Source: an uncultured Poribacteria bacterium
GTDB taxonomy: Bacteria > Poribacteria > WGA-4E > WGA-3G
DNA: 64,000 bases
Reading direction: 5' to 3'
Assembly: GCA_951828385.1 (NCBI GenBank)
Contig: OX639973.1
Coordinates: forward strand, 310,001 to 374,000
The notes below the pieces were generated by a model. That model was not told the origin of the DNA, made no database searches, and saw only the letters and a program-made list of their open reading frames with translations. This document shows positions 17,342 through 26,054 of this stretch, piece by piece. Both the position numbers and the translations under genes were made by a program. Positions within the stretch are counted from its first letter, which is position 1; every line of letters starts with the position of its first letter.

Positions 17342-18437
17342 TTTCAGTAAGGGTGATTATCCGGTCTGCGCCATCAGAGAATAAATCTCGAAACTTATTC
17401 ATTGATTTCTTGGTATTTTTCAGGACTTTTCCTGTTCGTTCGAGCTGATCATCGGTCAAATCAAAAACTGGGGCTTTATGTTTTTGTGAGAGGGCTATCA
17501 ACGTATTGAAGTCTGACAACTGGAGCAGGGGTTGACTTATAACTGAGTCGTAGACTACATCTTTAACCAAAAAATCAAATTGGGTTAAATCCGATCCTAT
17601 CTCATGTGCTTTCTTATATAATTCATTAGAAAGTAGCATATCGTTATCGCGTAGTGCAGGAATAAGCCTTGTTTCAACACCCAATTTTATATCTTCAATC
17701 CACCGTCGGAAAGCGGCGGTAGGGTTCTCTTTCCTGACATTATAATTTTGCATTATAGTACCAAGAAATTTAGGGCGTTTATCTGGAAAGGGATAGATCG
17801 CTTCTTGTAGCAAAGGTAAGGTTCTACTCTGCTTTGCCCATGCTGACCACTTGGGTAGTATTTGGGCGAGGCTATTCGTTGCCATCGCTGAGAAGTAGTC
17901 AGGAAACATGGGAACAATGAAATAGTCGCTCGTCGTCAGCAGATTTTGGTTAATCGGTCCTAAACTCGGACTCATATCAACAAGGATAAAATCAGCATTA
18001 TATTTTTTAGCGGTTTTGGTAAAAAGGTAATGCAAAGCCCCTGGCAAGTTCTGGAGCGTTCGGAGTGAACCCGAAAGCTCCTGCGCAATTCCTAAAGTGA
18101 CCTCGTACTCCGCAAGACCGATATGACCCGGTAAAAGGAACATGTTCAATTGTCCTTTTATTTTTTGACAATCAACCGGTTCAATAAGAACTGGACGCGA
18201 TTCAAAAGCGGGGGCAAGCCCGTCTCGAATATTCGTTACGCCATCTGATGCGTACATAGACTCAAAACTTTTAGCATCCTTGAACCCAAGCACCATTCCA
18301 GTGAGGTTGCACTGCGGATCGCAATCAACAAGTATGACCTTCTTCCCTTTATCCGCCAACATCCAGCCGAGATTAAAAGCAGTTGTTGTCTTCCCTACGC
18401 CACCTTTGTGGTTGAAAAGTGCTATCTGTTTTGCCAT
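17325..18437 (-). CDS. ParA/MinD-like ATPase paired with a HEPN gene
   Basis: A 370-residue ATPase with the deviant Walker A motif KGGVGKTT at residues 11-18, switch Asp in VILVDCDPQCNLTG (about 35-48) and Walker B-like FILVDMSPSLGP near residue 150. This is the ParA/Soj type that dimerises on ATP. It is longer than typical ParA (about 250-280 residues); the C-terminal 100 residues (after about 270) are an extra helical region. No parB or centromere-like repeat is seen nearby and the locus is chromosomal in context, so plasmid partition is unlikely. The downstream HEPN gene overlaps by 17 nt. AAGGAT precedes the start. Confidence 0.85.
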   Translation of the reverse strand: MAKQIALFNHKGGVGKTTTAFNLGWMLADKGKKVILVDCDPQCNLTGMVLGFKDAKSFESMYASDGVTNIRDGLAPAFESRPVLIEPVDCQKIKGQLNMFLLPGHIGLAEYEVTLGIAQELSGSLRTLQNLPGALHYLFTKTAKKYNADFILVDMSPSLGPINQNLLTTSDYFIVPMFPDYFSAMATNSLAQILPKWSAWAKQSRTLPLLQEAIYPFPDKRPKFLGTIMQNYNVRKENPTAAFRRWIEDIKLGVETRLIPALRDNDMLLSNELYKKAHEIGSDLTQFDFLVKDVVYDSVISQPLLQLSDFNTLIALSQKHKAPVFDLTDDQLERTGKVLKNTKKSMNKFRDLFSDGADRIITLTENAESY

Positions 18438-18552
18438 GTTGTTATATCCTTTTGTTTAAGATACATCGCATTTTTTATGCGAGGGGAGTTAAGTTCATTT
18501 CAAAAGTGCTTTGCCTAATATGCAATCATTCAACCCAATCTGCGATGCTTGC

Positions 18553-19428
18553 CTATCTAACGATCTCCGTGCCGACACCACCCTCTGTGAAAACTTCAAG
18601 CAGCAGCGAATGCGGAATCCTACCATCAATAATATGTGTTTTATACACGCCACCGATGAGTGCCGTTGTACACGCCTCTACCTTCGGCAGCATGCCACCC
18701 GCGATGAAACCCTCTTTAATGAACTCGTCCACCTCTCTCATACGGATTGTTGGCATCAACGACGCGTCATCCGAAAGGTCCCGGAGAATCCCGCGCGTGT
18801 CTGTGAGCATAATGAGTTTCTCTGCCTGAAACGCCGATGCGATCTCGCCTGCCATTGTATCCGCATTAATATTATATGTCTGACCATCAACACCGACACC
18901 GATCGGTGTAATCACTGGAATATACCCCCCTTTGTCAAGCGCAGTAACCGACTCCGTGTTGATGCCGATAATCTTTCCGACGAACCCCAAATCCACGTCT
19001 ATTTCCTGCCCGTTTTCATCCGTGACCTGCGTCTCTTGTTTTTCTGCAAGCACCAAATTAGCGTCTTTCCCAGAGAGTCCAATCGCTTTCCCACCGTGTT
19101 GATTGATACGCGACACGATTTCTTTGTTAATAGACCCGAGTACCATTTCGGCGATTTCAACGGTTTCCGCGTCGGTTACACGTAATCCTTGTACAAATTC
19201 TGGCACTTTCCCGATTTTATCCATCCATGTGGTAATCCGTGGGCCGCCGCCGTGAACGATGATCGGTCGAATGCCGACATATTTCATCAGCACGATGTCC
19301 TGCATCACCGAGTGAACAAGTGTGTCATCATCCATCGCGGCACCACCATATTTGATAACAATCTGCCGGTCATAAAAGTGTCGGATGTAAGGTAGCGCCT
19401 CAATAAGAACTTCAGCCGTTTTGTTCAT
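18553..19428 (-). CDS. argB: Acetylglutamate kinase
   Basis: A 291-residue enzyme that phosphorylates N-acetylglutamate in the second step of arginine synthesis. The length and motifs match the family: KYGGAAM near residue 26 (phosphate-binding Lys and Gly), VHGGGPRI near 58 (substrate loop), GLSGKDANL near 119, and NINADTMAGEIA near 190 (nucleotide site). AGAGG lies about 13 nt before the start, a little far. It stands alone here, without other arg genes. The neighbouring ParA-HEPN pair is on the same strand but separated by about 115 bp. Confidence 0.95.
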   Translation of the reverse strand: MNKTAEVLIEALPYIRHFYDRQIVIKYGGAAMDDDTLVHSVMQDIVLMKYVGIRPIIVHGGGPRITTWMDKIGKVPEFVQGLRVTDAETVEIAEMVLGSINKEIVSRINQHGGKAIGLSGKDANLVLAEKQETQVTDENGQEIDVDLGFVGKIIGINTESVTALDKGGYIPVITPIGVGVDGQTYNINADTMAGEIASAFQAEKLIMLTDTRGILRDLSDDASLMPTIRMREVDEFIKEGFIAGGMLPKVEACTTALIGGVYKTHIIDGRIPHSLLLEVFTEGGVGTEIVR

Positions 19429-19482
19429 TTTGCTATATTTTGTCCTCTATCTCTAATAGAATGGTGTTTACTATGTCAAGTA

Positions 19483-19841
19483 CCCGCTGACTAAAGTCAG
19501 GGGCTTGTAGCGAAGTTGCCCCGTCCTTCTCAGCAGTTTATGTTCCGCGGTCTTGGAAACCCGTAACTTTACCTGTATGCCACCGCACCCCTCAAGCAGG
19601 GGGTTAGAGAGATTGCTTCACGCTCTCCATACAGAACCTCAGACACTTCCGACTTCGGAAGCAGAACGAGCGTTCTAACGTCTTCGAGTTACTTGGACAC
19701 GGATATAATCAACGTGTCCCATAAGGCAGACACTTCCGACTTGCCTTTGAAAGCATTCTAACATTTTTGACATATTTTGTCAAATGAAAAACATAGGAGC
19801 GGTGTTTCCTCCCCTACCTAAAGGTAGGGGTTTCCACACCG
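19483..19841. mobile_element. Remnant of an IS200/IS605-like element without transposase
   Basis: The left part is a hairpin, CTGACT/AGTCAG inside CCC/GGG (19483-19503). The right part is a nested hairpin: CGGTGT (19800-19805) with ACACCG (19836-19841) around CCCCTACCT (19811-19819) with AGGTAGGGG (19822-19830). Such terminal hairpins and the CCCCTACC..GGTAGGGG phrase are typical of IS605/IS1341 ends. Between them is a 16-bp direct repeat, CAGACACTTCCGACTT (19640-19655 and 19727-19742), and no tnpA or tnpB frame. It could be a non-autonomous derivative or an internal deletion. Confidence 0.5.
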
Positions 19842-19998
19842 AAGAATTTGATGATACGAAGTGCTTAGAATTTTGTCAAATTAAAAACCGGAGTTGTCTG
19901 TTATCAGTTATGAGAAGTCCGCTGTCGGCGATAAAAGCTGGAATTTTGTTGACACACGGACGCAAATATGATTTACTATCTTTAAAAGGAGACACCCA

Positions 19999-20388
19999 GT
20001 GAAAACGATTTTTACCCTCTTGATACTCTTTTCTGCTACTGTCTTGCCAACCTTCGCAGAGTTGAGCGATGCGGACCTTGATAAGATCCGCCTAATTGTC
20101 ACCGAGGAAGTCACCAAAGAACTGGATCCAATCAAAGTTAGCATCGTTCAAATAGATACACGACTTCAAAACGTCGAAATCGCTATAGGTGCTCTCACCG
20201 GTCGCATAGACGGCGTTGAAAAACAGGTTTCACATGCCACGAATGTGACGTATGGTCTCATCGCTCTTATTGTCGTAGCTATAGGTATCCCCGCTTGGCA
20301 CGGCAAAAGAGACCGCGACCAAGAGCGAAAGATTGAAGAACTCACAAGGGAAATTGAAACCCTAAAGCAGCGGATCGCAAGTCTTTGA
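19999..20388 (+). CDS. Small secreted/membrane protein with coiled coil
   Basis: A 129-residue protein with a signal peptide (MKTIFTLLILFSATVLPTFA), a helical region (residues 22-75) and one membrane segment near 84-100 (YGLIALIVVAIGIPAW). A basic junction (HGKRDRDQ) and a final heptad-rich coiled coil (EELTREIETLKQRIASL) follow. The start is GTG at 19999 with AAAAGGAGA upstream. It would sit in the inner membrane with the coiled coil inside. No family recognised. Confidence 0.7.
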   Translation: MKTIFTLLILFSATVLPTFAELSDADLDKIRLIVTEEVTKELDPIKVSIVQIDTRLQNVEIAIGALTGRIDGVEKQVSHATNVTYGLIALIVVAIGIPAWHGKRDRDQERKIEELTREIETLKQRIASL

Positions 20389-20461
20389 CGCAGTCCGCCC
20401 TTCCATCGCCTTCCCTTTAACAGGGAAAATATGCATAAGTCCTATTACGGAATACCGCGCA

Positions 20462-21553
20462 ATGCAAATATCAGCACACATTTCCGAATTTCACGGCACA
20501 GGCACACCTTTCGAGATTTCTGAGACGCCTGTAACGATCACACCCGATAATATCCTTGTCCGCGTCTCTCTTGCGACCATCTGTGGCTCCGATCTCCATA
20601 CCGTATCAGGGCGCCGCGGTGCAGATACACCGTGTGTGCTTGGACACGAAATCGTCGGCACGATTGCAGCACCGACACGCCTCCACGCCGTAACCGGTGA
20701 ACCCTTAAACGAGGGAGACCGGGTTACGTGGAGCCTCACGGCTTCCTGTGGTACCTGTGACTATTGCGTCAATAGGGGACTCCCTCAGAAATGTGAGACC
20801 ATGTTTAAATACGGACACGCACGGAATGAAGGTGCTACTGCTGTGTCCGGCGGATTCGCCACACATATTCTGCTGCGTCCGGGGACGACCGTCTATCACA
20901 TTCCTGATAATGTAACCGACGGAGAAGCAGTGCCAGTCAACTGCGCCTTTGCGACCGTAGTCAACGGTTTGACGACTATCGGCACACAGCCTAACGAGGC
21001 AGCTATTATCCACGGTGCGGGGATGTTAGGCATCTATGCAGCGTGCTACTTGCGGGAACAGGGTTATAATATCGTTGCTGTCGTAGACATCAACGAGGAA
21101 CGCTTGCAGACTGCCAAACGCTTCGGAGCAACACACACTTTCAACCCAGAAAAAATGTCCGTCTCAGAGATTGATGATGCCTTAAAAACACTTACAAACG
21201 GACGCGGGATTGATCTTGGCGTAGAGGTTAGTGGCGTAACAAGCGGCTTACCGAATCTGGTTACGTGGGCGGCAATCGGCGGACGGGTTTTAACACTCGG
21301 CTACGTCTATCCAAACGCGTATGCCTCTGTCGATGCACATCACATTGTCACAAAATGTGTGACACTCCGAGGCGTTCACAACTACCACTACACGGCACTC
21401 GGCACCGCACTCCGCTTTGTCGAAGAAAACCGGTCCCGCTATCCGTTTGCTGAACTTATCGGGCAGACATATCCATTAGCAGCCATTAACACCGCTTTTG
21501 AACACGCAATGCGTCAGGATAAGATCCGCATCGCTATTGCGCCATTTGGATAA
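20462..21553 (+). CDS. Zinc-dependent alcohol dehydrogenase, phosphonate-catabolism-associated type
   Basis: A 363-residue medium-chain dehydrogenase. The catalytic zinc ligands are seen in TICGSDLHTVSGR (Cys) and LGHEIVGTI (His-Glu). The structural zinc loop is CGTCDYCVNRGLPQKC, and the cofactor fold has AIIHGAGMLGIYAACYL. The phrase GRRGADTPCVLGHE and the loop ending in GLPQKCETMFKYGH match the family named for its place in phosphonate catabolism operons (TIGR03366 type), recalled from memory. No phosphonate genes are next to it here, so the substrate is uncertain. There is no clear ribosome site before the ATG at 20462. Confidence 0.85.
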   Translation: MQISAHISEFHGTGTPFEISETPVTITPDNILVRVSLATICGSDLHTVSGRRGADTPCVLGHEIVGTIAAPTRLHAVTGEPLNEGDRVTWSLTASCGTCDYCVNRGLPQKCETMFKYGHARNEGATAVSGGFATHILLRPGTTVYHIPDNVTDGEAVPVNCAFATVVNGLTTIGTQPNEAAIIHGAGMLGIYAACYLREQGYNIVAVVDINEERLQTAKRFGATHTFNPEKMSVSEIDDALKTLTNGRGIDLGVEVSGVTSGLPNLVTWAAIGGRVLTLGYVYPNAYASVDAHHIVTKCVTLRGVHNYHYTALGTALRFVEENRSRYPFAELIGQTYPLAAINTAFEHAMRQDKIRIAIAPFG

Positions 21554-21615
21554 CGGAACAGCACACGGCGTATGCCTACCACCGCTCTATCCATTTTCAA
21601 ATTGAAGTAACCATG

Positions 21616-21642
21616 GTTCGTAGTAGGGCAATTCATTGCCCG
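21616..21642. repeat. Half copy of the GTAGTAGGGCAAT palindrome
   Basis: GTTCGTAGTAGG followed by GCAATTCATTGCCCG matches the left half of the composite repeats at 8232-8298 and 24389-24457. It lies just past the stop of the minus-strand comEC-like gene. Confidence 0.7.
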
Positions 21643-21656
21643 TTCCGGACAAAGCA

Positions 21657-24104
21657 CTACTTTAACCCTTCAATCCAACACCGCTTTCCATCGGTGCGAA
21701 GCGTAATCGCTGCTGCTGTATCTGTTCGCAACTGTACACAACCGCGCGCACGATACCGCGCCACCACATCCGCATGCGGAAATTGATACTGACTGCTCTG
21801 ACCGAGTGAGAAAATCGCATACCGCGGCTCGACTGCCCGTATAAAGGCTGCGCTGCTGGACGTACGGCTCCCGTGATGTGGCACCTTCAAAATCTCAGAA
21901 CGGAGGTCTTGACCAGACGCGATGAGCCGAGTCTCCGCTTGCTTACCGATGTCCCCTGTGAACAGAATATCCACTTCGCCATACGTGAGCTTCATCACAA
22001 GGGAATCGTCGTTCCTGTCCTGATCCAGCAGATTGGTTGACGCGGCATCCATCGGATGCAATAGGTTCAACGTCGCTGTCGGTGTGAGTTCAATTTTTCC
22101 AGCGAACGGAAACGCGTACGGAATATCATTGGCGTTCACAATCGCGTGCAATCGCCGATGCGTCTCGGAATTGAGCGGCATATCCGATATACCGAGGACG
22201 CGTCCGACTTCAAAATTCTCTAAGATATGTCCAAGTCCACCGCCGTGGTCAATATCTGGGTGTGTCAACACCACCATGTCAAGTCTCCGAATCCCGCGAA
22301 AATCAAGATAAGGTTCAATAACGCGCTTGCCTACGTCATAATCAACCCATCTCTGTTTCTTAGGGTCGTAATATGACCGTTGGATACCGCCATCAATCAA
22401 CAGCGTTCGATTGTCTGGAAAGCGAATGAAAGCAGCATCGCCTTGTCCAACGTCGAGCGTGACCACTTCCAGCAGCCGCCCTTTTTCGTGGAACGCAGTA
22501 TCCCAGACGCAGATTGCCAAAACGGACAACCCGATGAGGCTTGCGATCCGCCAATGTCTATAAACATACCGCCAATGCGCGATCCCAAGAAAGAAGGCGA
22601 TGTAGAGGACGAAGACACCCACCGTCGGCGGGGTTAGCTTCACGATACCCCACGTCTGCCCAAATATCCCGATCAACCCCAAAAAGACAGAGATAATGGC
22701 GTGATTGAATAAGGCGAGCAGCGCCGTAAGCGGCAGCCAAATAAAACCGACGCATACCGATGCCATGCCGACCGCAACGATCAGCGAGACAAGCCCGACA
22801 GCAAACGGTCCGACGATGAGACCGAGCGGGTATGCTCGGAAAAAGTGGTAGCCGATCAACGGTGTTGTCCCAATTTGTGCGGCAAGGGTCACAAGATAGG
22901 AGAGTACGAGCCATTTAACCACCCTGTGCCTAAATCTCGTCAGAACGGAAACGCTACCCTCTGAAGGCGAACCGTCTTCATTTTCCCACAACCGACGCAG
23001 CGGTTTTTCCATTTTCGGAACGAAATAGACGATCGCGGCAACGGCGATAAAAGACAATTGAAACCCAACATCCCACATCTGAAGCGGGTTCAAGAGCAGC
23101 AACACCAATGCCGCAAATGCTAACAAATTGAAGAGATCCGCATCCCGGTCCATAAGCGTTGCAAAAAGAAAGAGGATCGCCATCAGCGACGCTCGGAAAA
23201 CGGAAGGCCGGAAACCGATTAAACAGGCATAAATCAGCACTGCTGCGATTGTGAGCAGACAAATCACCTTCTGTGGCAACCGAAAGCACGAGAATCCGAG
23301 ATAGCAGAACATCGCGACAAGCCCGACGTGCAAACCGGACACAGCGAGCACATGAAAGGTACCACTATTTCGGAAAATGTCTAATGTCTCCGTAGGGAGA
23401 TCGCTCCGTTTGCCGAGCAAGATACCTTTGAGCAGCTGCGCATGCAGCGAGGGTTCTATCGTCCCGGATGTGGTGTAGATATGGTCAATGACACGTTCTG
23501 TCCGAATGCGGAGTGCCTCTATCCAACTTAAAGGCAAAAATCCACCCTGTTCGCCTATCCGTAACAACCCCTTGGCATCAATGATGCCGACAATACCTTG
23601 CCGGGCAAGATAGGCACGGTAGTTAAAACCACCCGGATTCCGTTTGTCTTGCGGTTGCTGCAGCACACCTGTGAGGGTTACCTGTCTGCCGTATCGAAGC
23701 GGCACCAACTTTTGAAACCTGATGAGAAATTTTGCGGACACCTCCTGCGTTGGATCCGACAGTAGTTGAAGGTCGCCGGTGGCATAACACGCATCCCACG
23801 CCGCCCCGCGTTCAGGTTGATATGTAGTGGTACCAGAGAAACTCACCGGCTGGTTGTAAAAGTGTGAGGGAATCGGTGAATCCGAGGCGGTTTCCAAACG
23901 TAGCATACCGCCTGCAAAAACAGCGAGATGGAGCAATCCGTAGCAGAGGTAACGCCGCCGGTGCCGTGTCAGGATGCTACCCATAAGACAGAGCAGCACA
24001 GACAACCAAAGCCACAGCAACGGGATAGATACCCATCTGCCTGCAAGGATGCCGAGTAGATACGGAATAAGAAAATAGAGCGCGGGACGCGGTTTGAACT
24101 TCAT
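21657..24104 (-). CDS. comEC: ComEC/Rec2 family DNA-uptake channel protein
   Basis: An 815-residue membrane protein with three parts. The N-terminal hydrophobic DUF4131-like region has LLWLWLSVLLCLMGSIL and a small soluble domain (about residues 60-220). The multi-helix competence domain contains FHVLAVSGLHVGLVAMFCYL and FRPSVFRASLMA. The C-terminal metallo-beta-lactamase-like domain has VVLTHPDIDHGGG (metal site), VDILFTGDIG and VPHHGSRTSS. ComEC forms the inner membrane channel for single-stranded DNA in natural transformation. Full length for the family. No other com genes nearby, as is common. Confidence 0.92.
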   Translation of the reverse strand: MKFKPRPALYFLIPYLLGILAGRWVSIPLLWLWLSVLLCLMGSILTRHRRRYLCYGLLHLAVFAGGMLRLETASDSPIPSHFYNQPVSFSGTTTYQPERGAAWDACYATGDLQLLSDPTQEVSAKFLIRFQKLVPLRYGRQVTLTGVLQQPQDKRNPGGFNYRAYLARQGIVGIIDAKGLLRIGEQGGFLPLSWIEALRIRTERVIDHIYTTSGTIEPSLHAQLLKGILLGKRSDLPTETLDIFRNSGTFHVLAVSGLHVGLVAMFCYLGFSCFRLPQKVICLLTIAAVLIYACLIGFRPSVFRASLMAILFLFATLMDRDADLFNLLAFAALVLLLLNPLQMWDVGFQLSFIAVAAIVYFVPKMEKPLRRLWENEDGSPSEGSVSVLTRFRHRVVKWLVLSYLVTLAAQIGTTPLIGYHFFRAYPLGLIVGPFAVGLVSLIVAVGMASVCVGFIWLPLTALLALFNHAIISVFLGLIGIFGQTWGIVKLTPPTVGVFVLYIAFFLGIAHWRYVYRHWRIASLIGLSVLAICVWDTAFHEKGRLLEVVTLDVGQGDAAFIRFPDNRTLLIDGGIQRSYYDPKKQRWVDYDVGKRVIEPYLDFRGIRRLDMVVLTHPDIDHGGGLGHILENFEVGRVLGISDMPLNSETHRRLHAIVNANDIPYAFPFAGKIELTPTATLNLLHPMDAASTNLLDQDRNDDSLVMKLTYGEVDILFTGDIGKQAETRLIASGQDLRSEILKVPHHGSRTSSSAAFIRAVEPRYAIFSLGQSSQYQFPHADVVARYRARGCVQLRTDTAAAITLRTDGKRCWIEGLK

Positions 24105-24224
24105 CTACATTCAATATAAAGTTGTGCTTAGAATGTCCCGCTATTATATCAATATCTCTCAAAATATCCACCTTTTTGTGGTAATTTCGTTTTTCCGATC
24201 AAATCTTCACCATCGGTGTCAATT

Positions 24225-24353
24225 TATAGTGAATCCTAAAAATAAATAGACACATTCGTACCACAAACTTCCAGTTTGGGTTTCCAGTCTGAATGCCTGT
24301 TATAGGTATTCAGACTGTTTGAGAGTGCCCAATTAATTCTAAACTTTACTATA
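24225..24353. repeat. 129-bp MITE-like element, copy 1
   Basis: Begins TATAGTGAA and ends TTTACTATA, imperfect terminal inverted repeats. The centre is a long hairpin, CAGTCTGAAT with ATTCAGACTG. A second copy of the same length at 58024-58152 differs at only about four positions. No coding capacity. Confidence 0.8.
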
Positions 24354-24388
24354 GTAGTTCTTCAATGTTGAGTTTTAGGGTAAATCTG

Positions 24389-24457
24389 GTTCGTAGTAGG
24401 GCAATTCATTGCCCGTTGCTGACTTTTGGACGTGCGATAAATCGCACTACTACGAAC
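24389..24457. repeat. Composite palindrome (GTAGTAGGGCAAT family), second full copy
   Basis: Outer arms GTTCGTAGTAG and CTACTACGAAC are perfectly complementary and enclose GGGCAATTCATTGCCC and GTGCGATAAATCGCAC, as in 8232-8298. Confidence 0.75.
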
Positions 24458-24842
24458 CGTACCTCAAGTTCAAAGTTGAAAGACTAATAGTACCGTAGGT
24501 TGGGTTGAAGGGTATTGAGAAGGTATATGTCAGTGTGCCACTCCCCTCAAATTCAACCTATCGTCATATACAGCCAAAAAGGCAGTGAAACCCAACTTCA
24601 CACCGCCAGGGTCTCGGAAACCGCAAAGGCGTTGGGTTTCTCTCGGTTTTTTATTTCGTGTCCCATCTATGGAGAGAATTTAGGCTTGTGTTGCTTTTCA
24701 GAGTTTTGAGGTATCCGTTCAACCTAGGGGAAACACCCAAGCAAAAACACCTACGGGACTGCTGATGCTAATGGCTAATACATTTGACACTTTCCTACAA
24801 CTATGATAAAATCTACAGAACACCACGCCATAGGAAACATCA
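24458..24842. other. Intergenic region without a supported gene
   Basis: It holds a 10-bp inverted repeat, GAAACCCAAC (24587-24596) with GTTGGGTTTC (24631-24640), and the dispersed phrase CACCCAAGCAAAAACACC near 24735. The same phrase recurs near 8185 and 45850 and in reverse near 6465. No convincing promoter or gene seen. Confidence 0.5.
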
Positions 24843-24968
24843 ATGTCAAAAAACAGCATCTTATCGCAACTTCCGATGGATTTAGGCGATAACCTAAAAC
24901 TCCGATTCGCCACCCCAGACGATACAGATATGCTCGTTGAATTCAACTCTAACCACCCACATACATGA
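24843..24968 (+). pseudogene. N-terminal fragment of a GNAT acetyltransferase
   Basis: A 41-codon frame reads MSKNSILSQLPMDLGDNLKL, then RFATPDDTDMLVEFNSN. The pattern of a loop, a first beta strand and then RxATPDDxxxLxxFN is the usual start of GNAT N-acetyltransferases, which are normally 150 or more residues. It stops after HPHT, where its last codons overlap the next gene's start (ATGA). The acetyl-CoA binding part is missing, so it is probably a truncated remnant joined to the unrelated downstream gene. Confidence 0.55.
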
Positions 24969-25543
24969 CAACACACTCACACGTCATCCTGAACATAGCA
25001 CTCCTCTCCAAGCGAGACAAACCGTTCCTGCACCGTTACGCCTTCATCGGTGCCGTGCTACCCGACCTCCCCCTATTTATCTTCTTCATCATCGAAAGCA
25101 TCATCCGCAAAACACCACAACACGAACTCTGGGGCACCCGATACTTCACGGAATCGTGGCAGAATTTCTTCGATATTTTCAATTCCGTCCCACTAATTCT
25201 GATGCTATTAGGGATCGGGTACTATCTCCTGAACTCCGAGCGGATAACTGTCTTCGCATGGAGTCTACTGATCCATTGTGCTTTCGATCTCCTGACACAT
25301 CACGACGACGGACACCACCATTTCTACCCACTCTCCGATTTCGCTTTTGAAAGCCCAATCTCCTATTGGGATCGCGACCACTACGCCAGCATCGTCGCCC
25401 CGATAGAACGCGTCGTCTTTCTCATCGCCTCTATCTACCTCTTCCCCAGACTGAAAACCCGACTTGCGCGAGGGTGCCTAATCGTCGTGAATATCCTGTT
25501 CGTCGCTTCTTATCTACTCTTCTTCCTTTTCCGATCACGCTAA
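24965..25543 (+). CDS. DUF457/YdjM-like membrane protein, putative metal-dependent hydrolase
   Basis: A 192-residue membrane protein with about four hydrophobic segments (FIGAVLPDLPLFIFFIIESI, VPLILMLLGIGYYLLN, VVFLIASIYLFP and a last one near the C terminus). His and Asp residues are placed as in YdjM/DUF457 hydrolases: THSHVILN at the start, GAVLPDLP, and HCAFDLLTHHDDGHHHFYPL. These would bind metal at the membrane face. The family is linked to membrane lipid or stress functions but is poorly defined. The start overlaps the end of the GNAT fragment by 4 nt. Confidence 0.65.
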   Translation: MTTHSHVILNIALLSKRDKPFLHRYAFIGAVLPDLPLFIFFIIESIIRKTPQHELWGTRYFTESWQNFFDIFNSVPLILMLLGIGYYLLNSERITVFAWSLLIHCAFDLLTHHDDGHHHFYPLSDFAFESPISYWDRDHYASIVAPIERVVFLIASIYLFPRLKTRLARGCLIVVNILFVASYLLFFLFRSR

Positions 25544-25551
25544 TTCCGCAC

Positions 25552-25592
25552 CATAGGTGTCAATTTAGGGATCCCCCAAATTGACACTTATG
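25552..25592. repeat. Minimal CCATAGGTGTCAATTTA palindrome
   Basis: CATAGGTGTCAATTT and AAATTGACACTTATG (one mismatch) face each other with only a short GGGATCCCC-like centre. It is the two ends of the 334-bp element at 6218-6551 without its interior. It follows the gene at 24965-25543 and may act as a terminator. Confidence 0.65.
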
Positions 25593-25603
25593 ATGCCTGA
25601 AAA

Positions 25604-25621
25604 TGTTACACCAGTGTAACA
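25604..25621. promoter_or_regulatory. Perfect 8-bp inverted repeat, possible operator
   Basis: TGTTACAC, CA, GTGTAACA. The size and symmetry fit a regulator-binding site, but the flanking 400 bp (25622-26054) are AT-rich or repeat-derived and no gene start is close, so its role is unclear. Confidence 0.3.
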
Positions 25622-25904
25622 TTGCATGTTTTTTGTTTTTTCGTGTTAACCCGCGTGGTGTCTGGTTTATGAGGCGTTTTCGGTGTCGGTTTTTTTAGTG
25701 GAAAAAAATAATAATTGGGTAAAAAGTGTAACATTTTGTTTGTCTGAATCGGGATTATAGGATGCTCGTGTTTTGTCTTAATTTTAGTATACATTATATA
25801 TGATAACATATATAATTTGTAAAAGCAAATTTATTTTACGAGACTTGTGCTGTATTGATGCAAAAGGTTATAGGTTATAAGTTGTGGGTAATTAGTTCGT
25901 AGTC

Positions 25905-26008
25905 GTGCGATTTTTTGCGGCGTACTCGCCCAGATGCGAAGTGCATTATCGCACTGCTTCACAGTGAGAACCGGTCAGAACGGGCAATGAATTGCCCTAC
26001 TACGAACC
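25905..26008. repeat. Two dispersed palindromes side by side
   Basis: 25905-25954 is a GCGGCGTACTCGCCC-family copy with outer arms GTGCGAT and ATCGCAC. 25981-26008 is a reversed half copy of the GTAGTAGGGCAAT family. Together they show the two families sharing the GTGCGAT/ATCGCAC arm. Confidence 0.65.
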
Positions 26009-26054
26009 GGGTTACTCCCAATTTTAGGCTGGATAGACCAATAGGCGCGGGTGT

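Noticed and set aside
17325-18437. ParA gene as evidence of a plasmid or integrated plasmid
   Set aside because: No parB, replication gene or iteron nearby, and the gene lies next to argB. The HEPN partner offers a better explanation.
18419-19185. Plus-strand frames opposite argB
   Set aside because: Shadows of the acetylglutamate kinase gene, with no motif and no ribosome site.
25606-25809. 67-codon minus-strand frame rich in Lys, Thr and Pro
   Set aside because: AT-rich, low complexity, no ribosome site, no recognisable domain.
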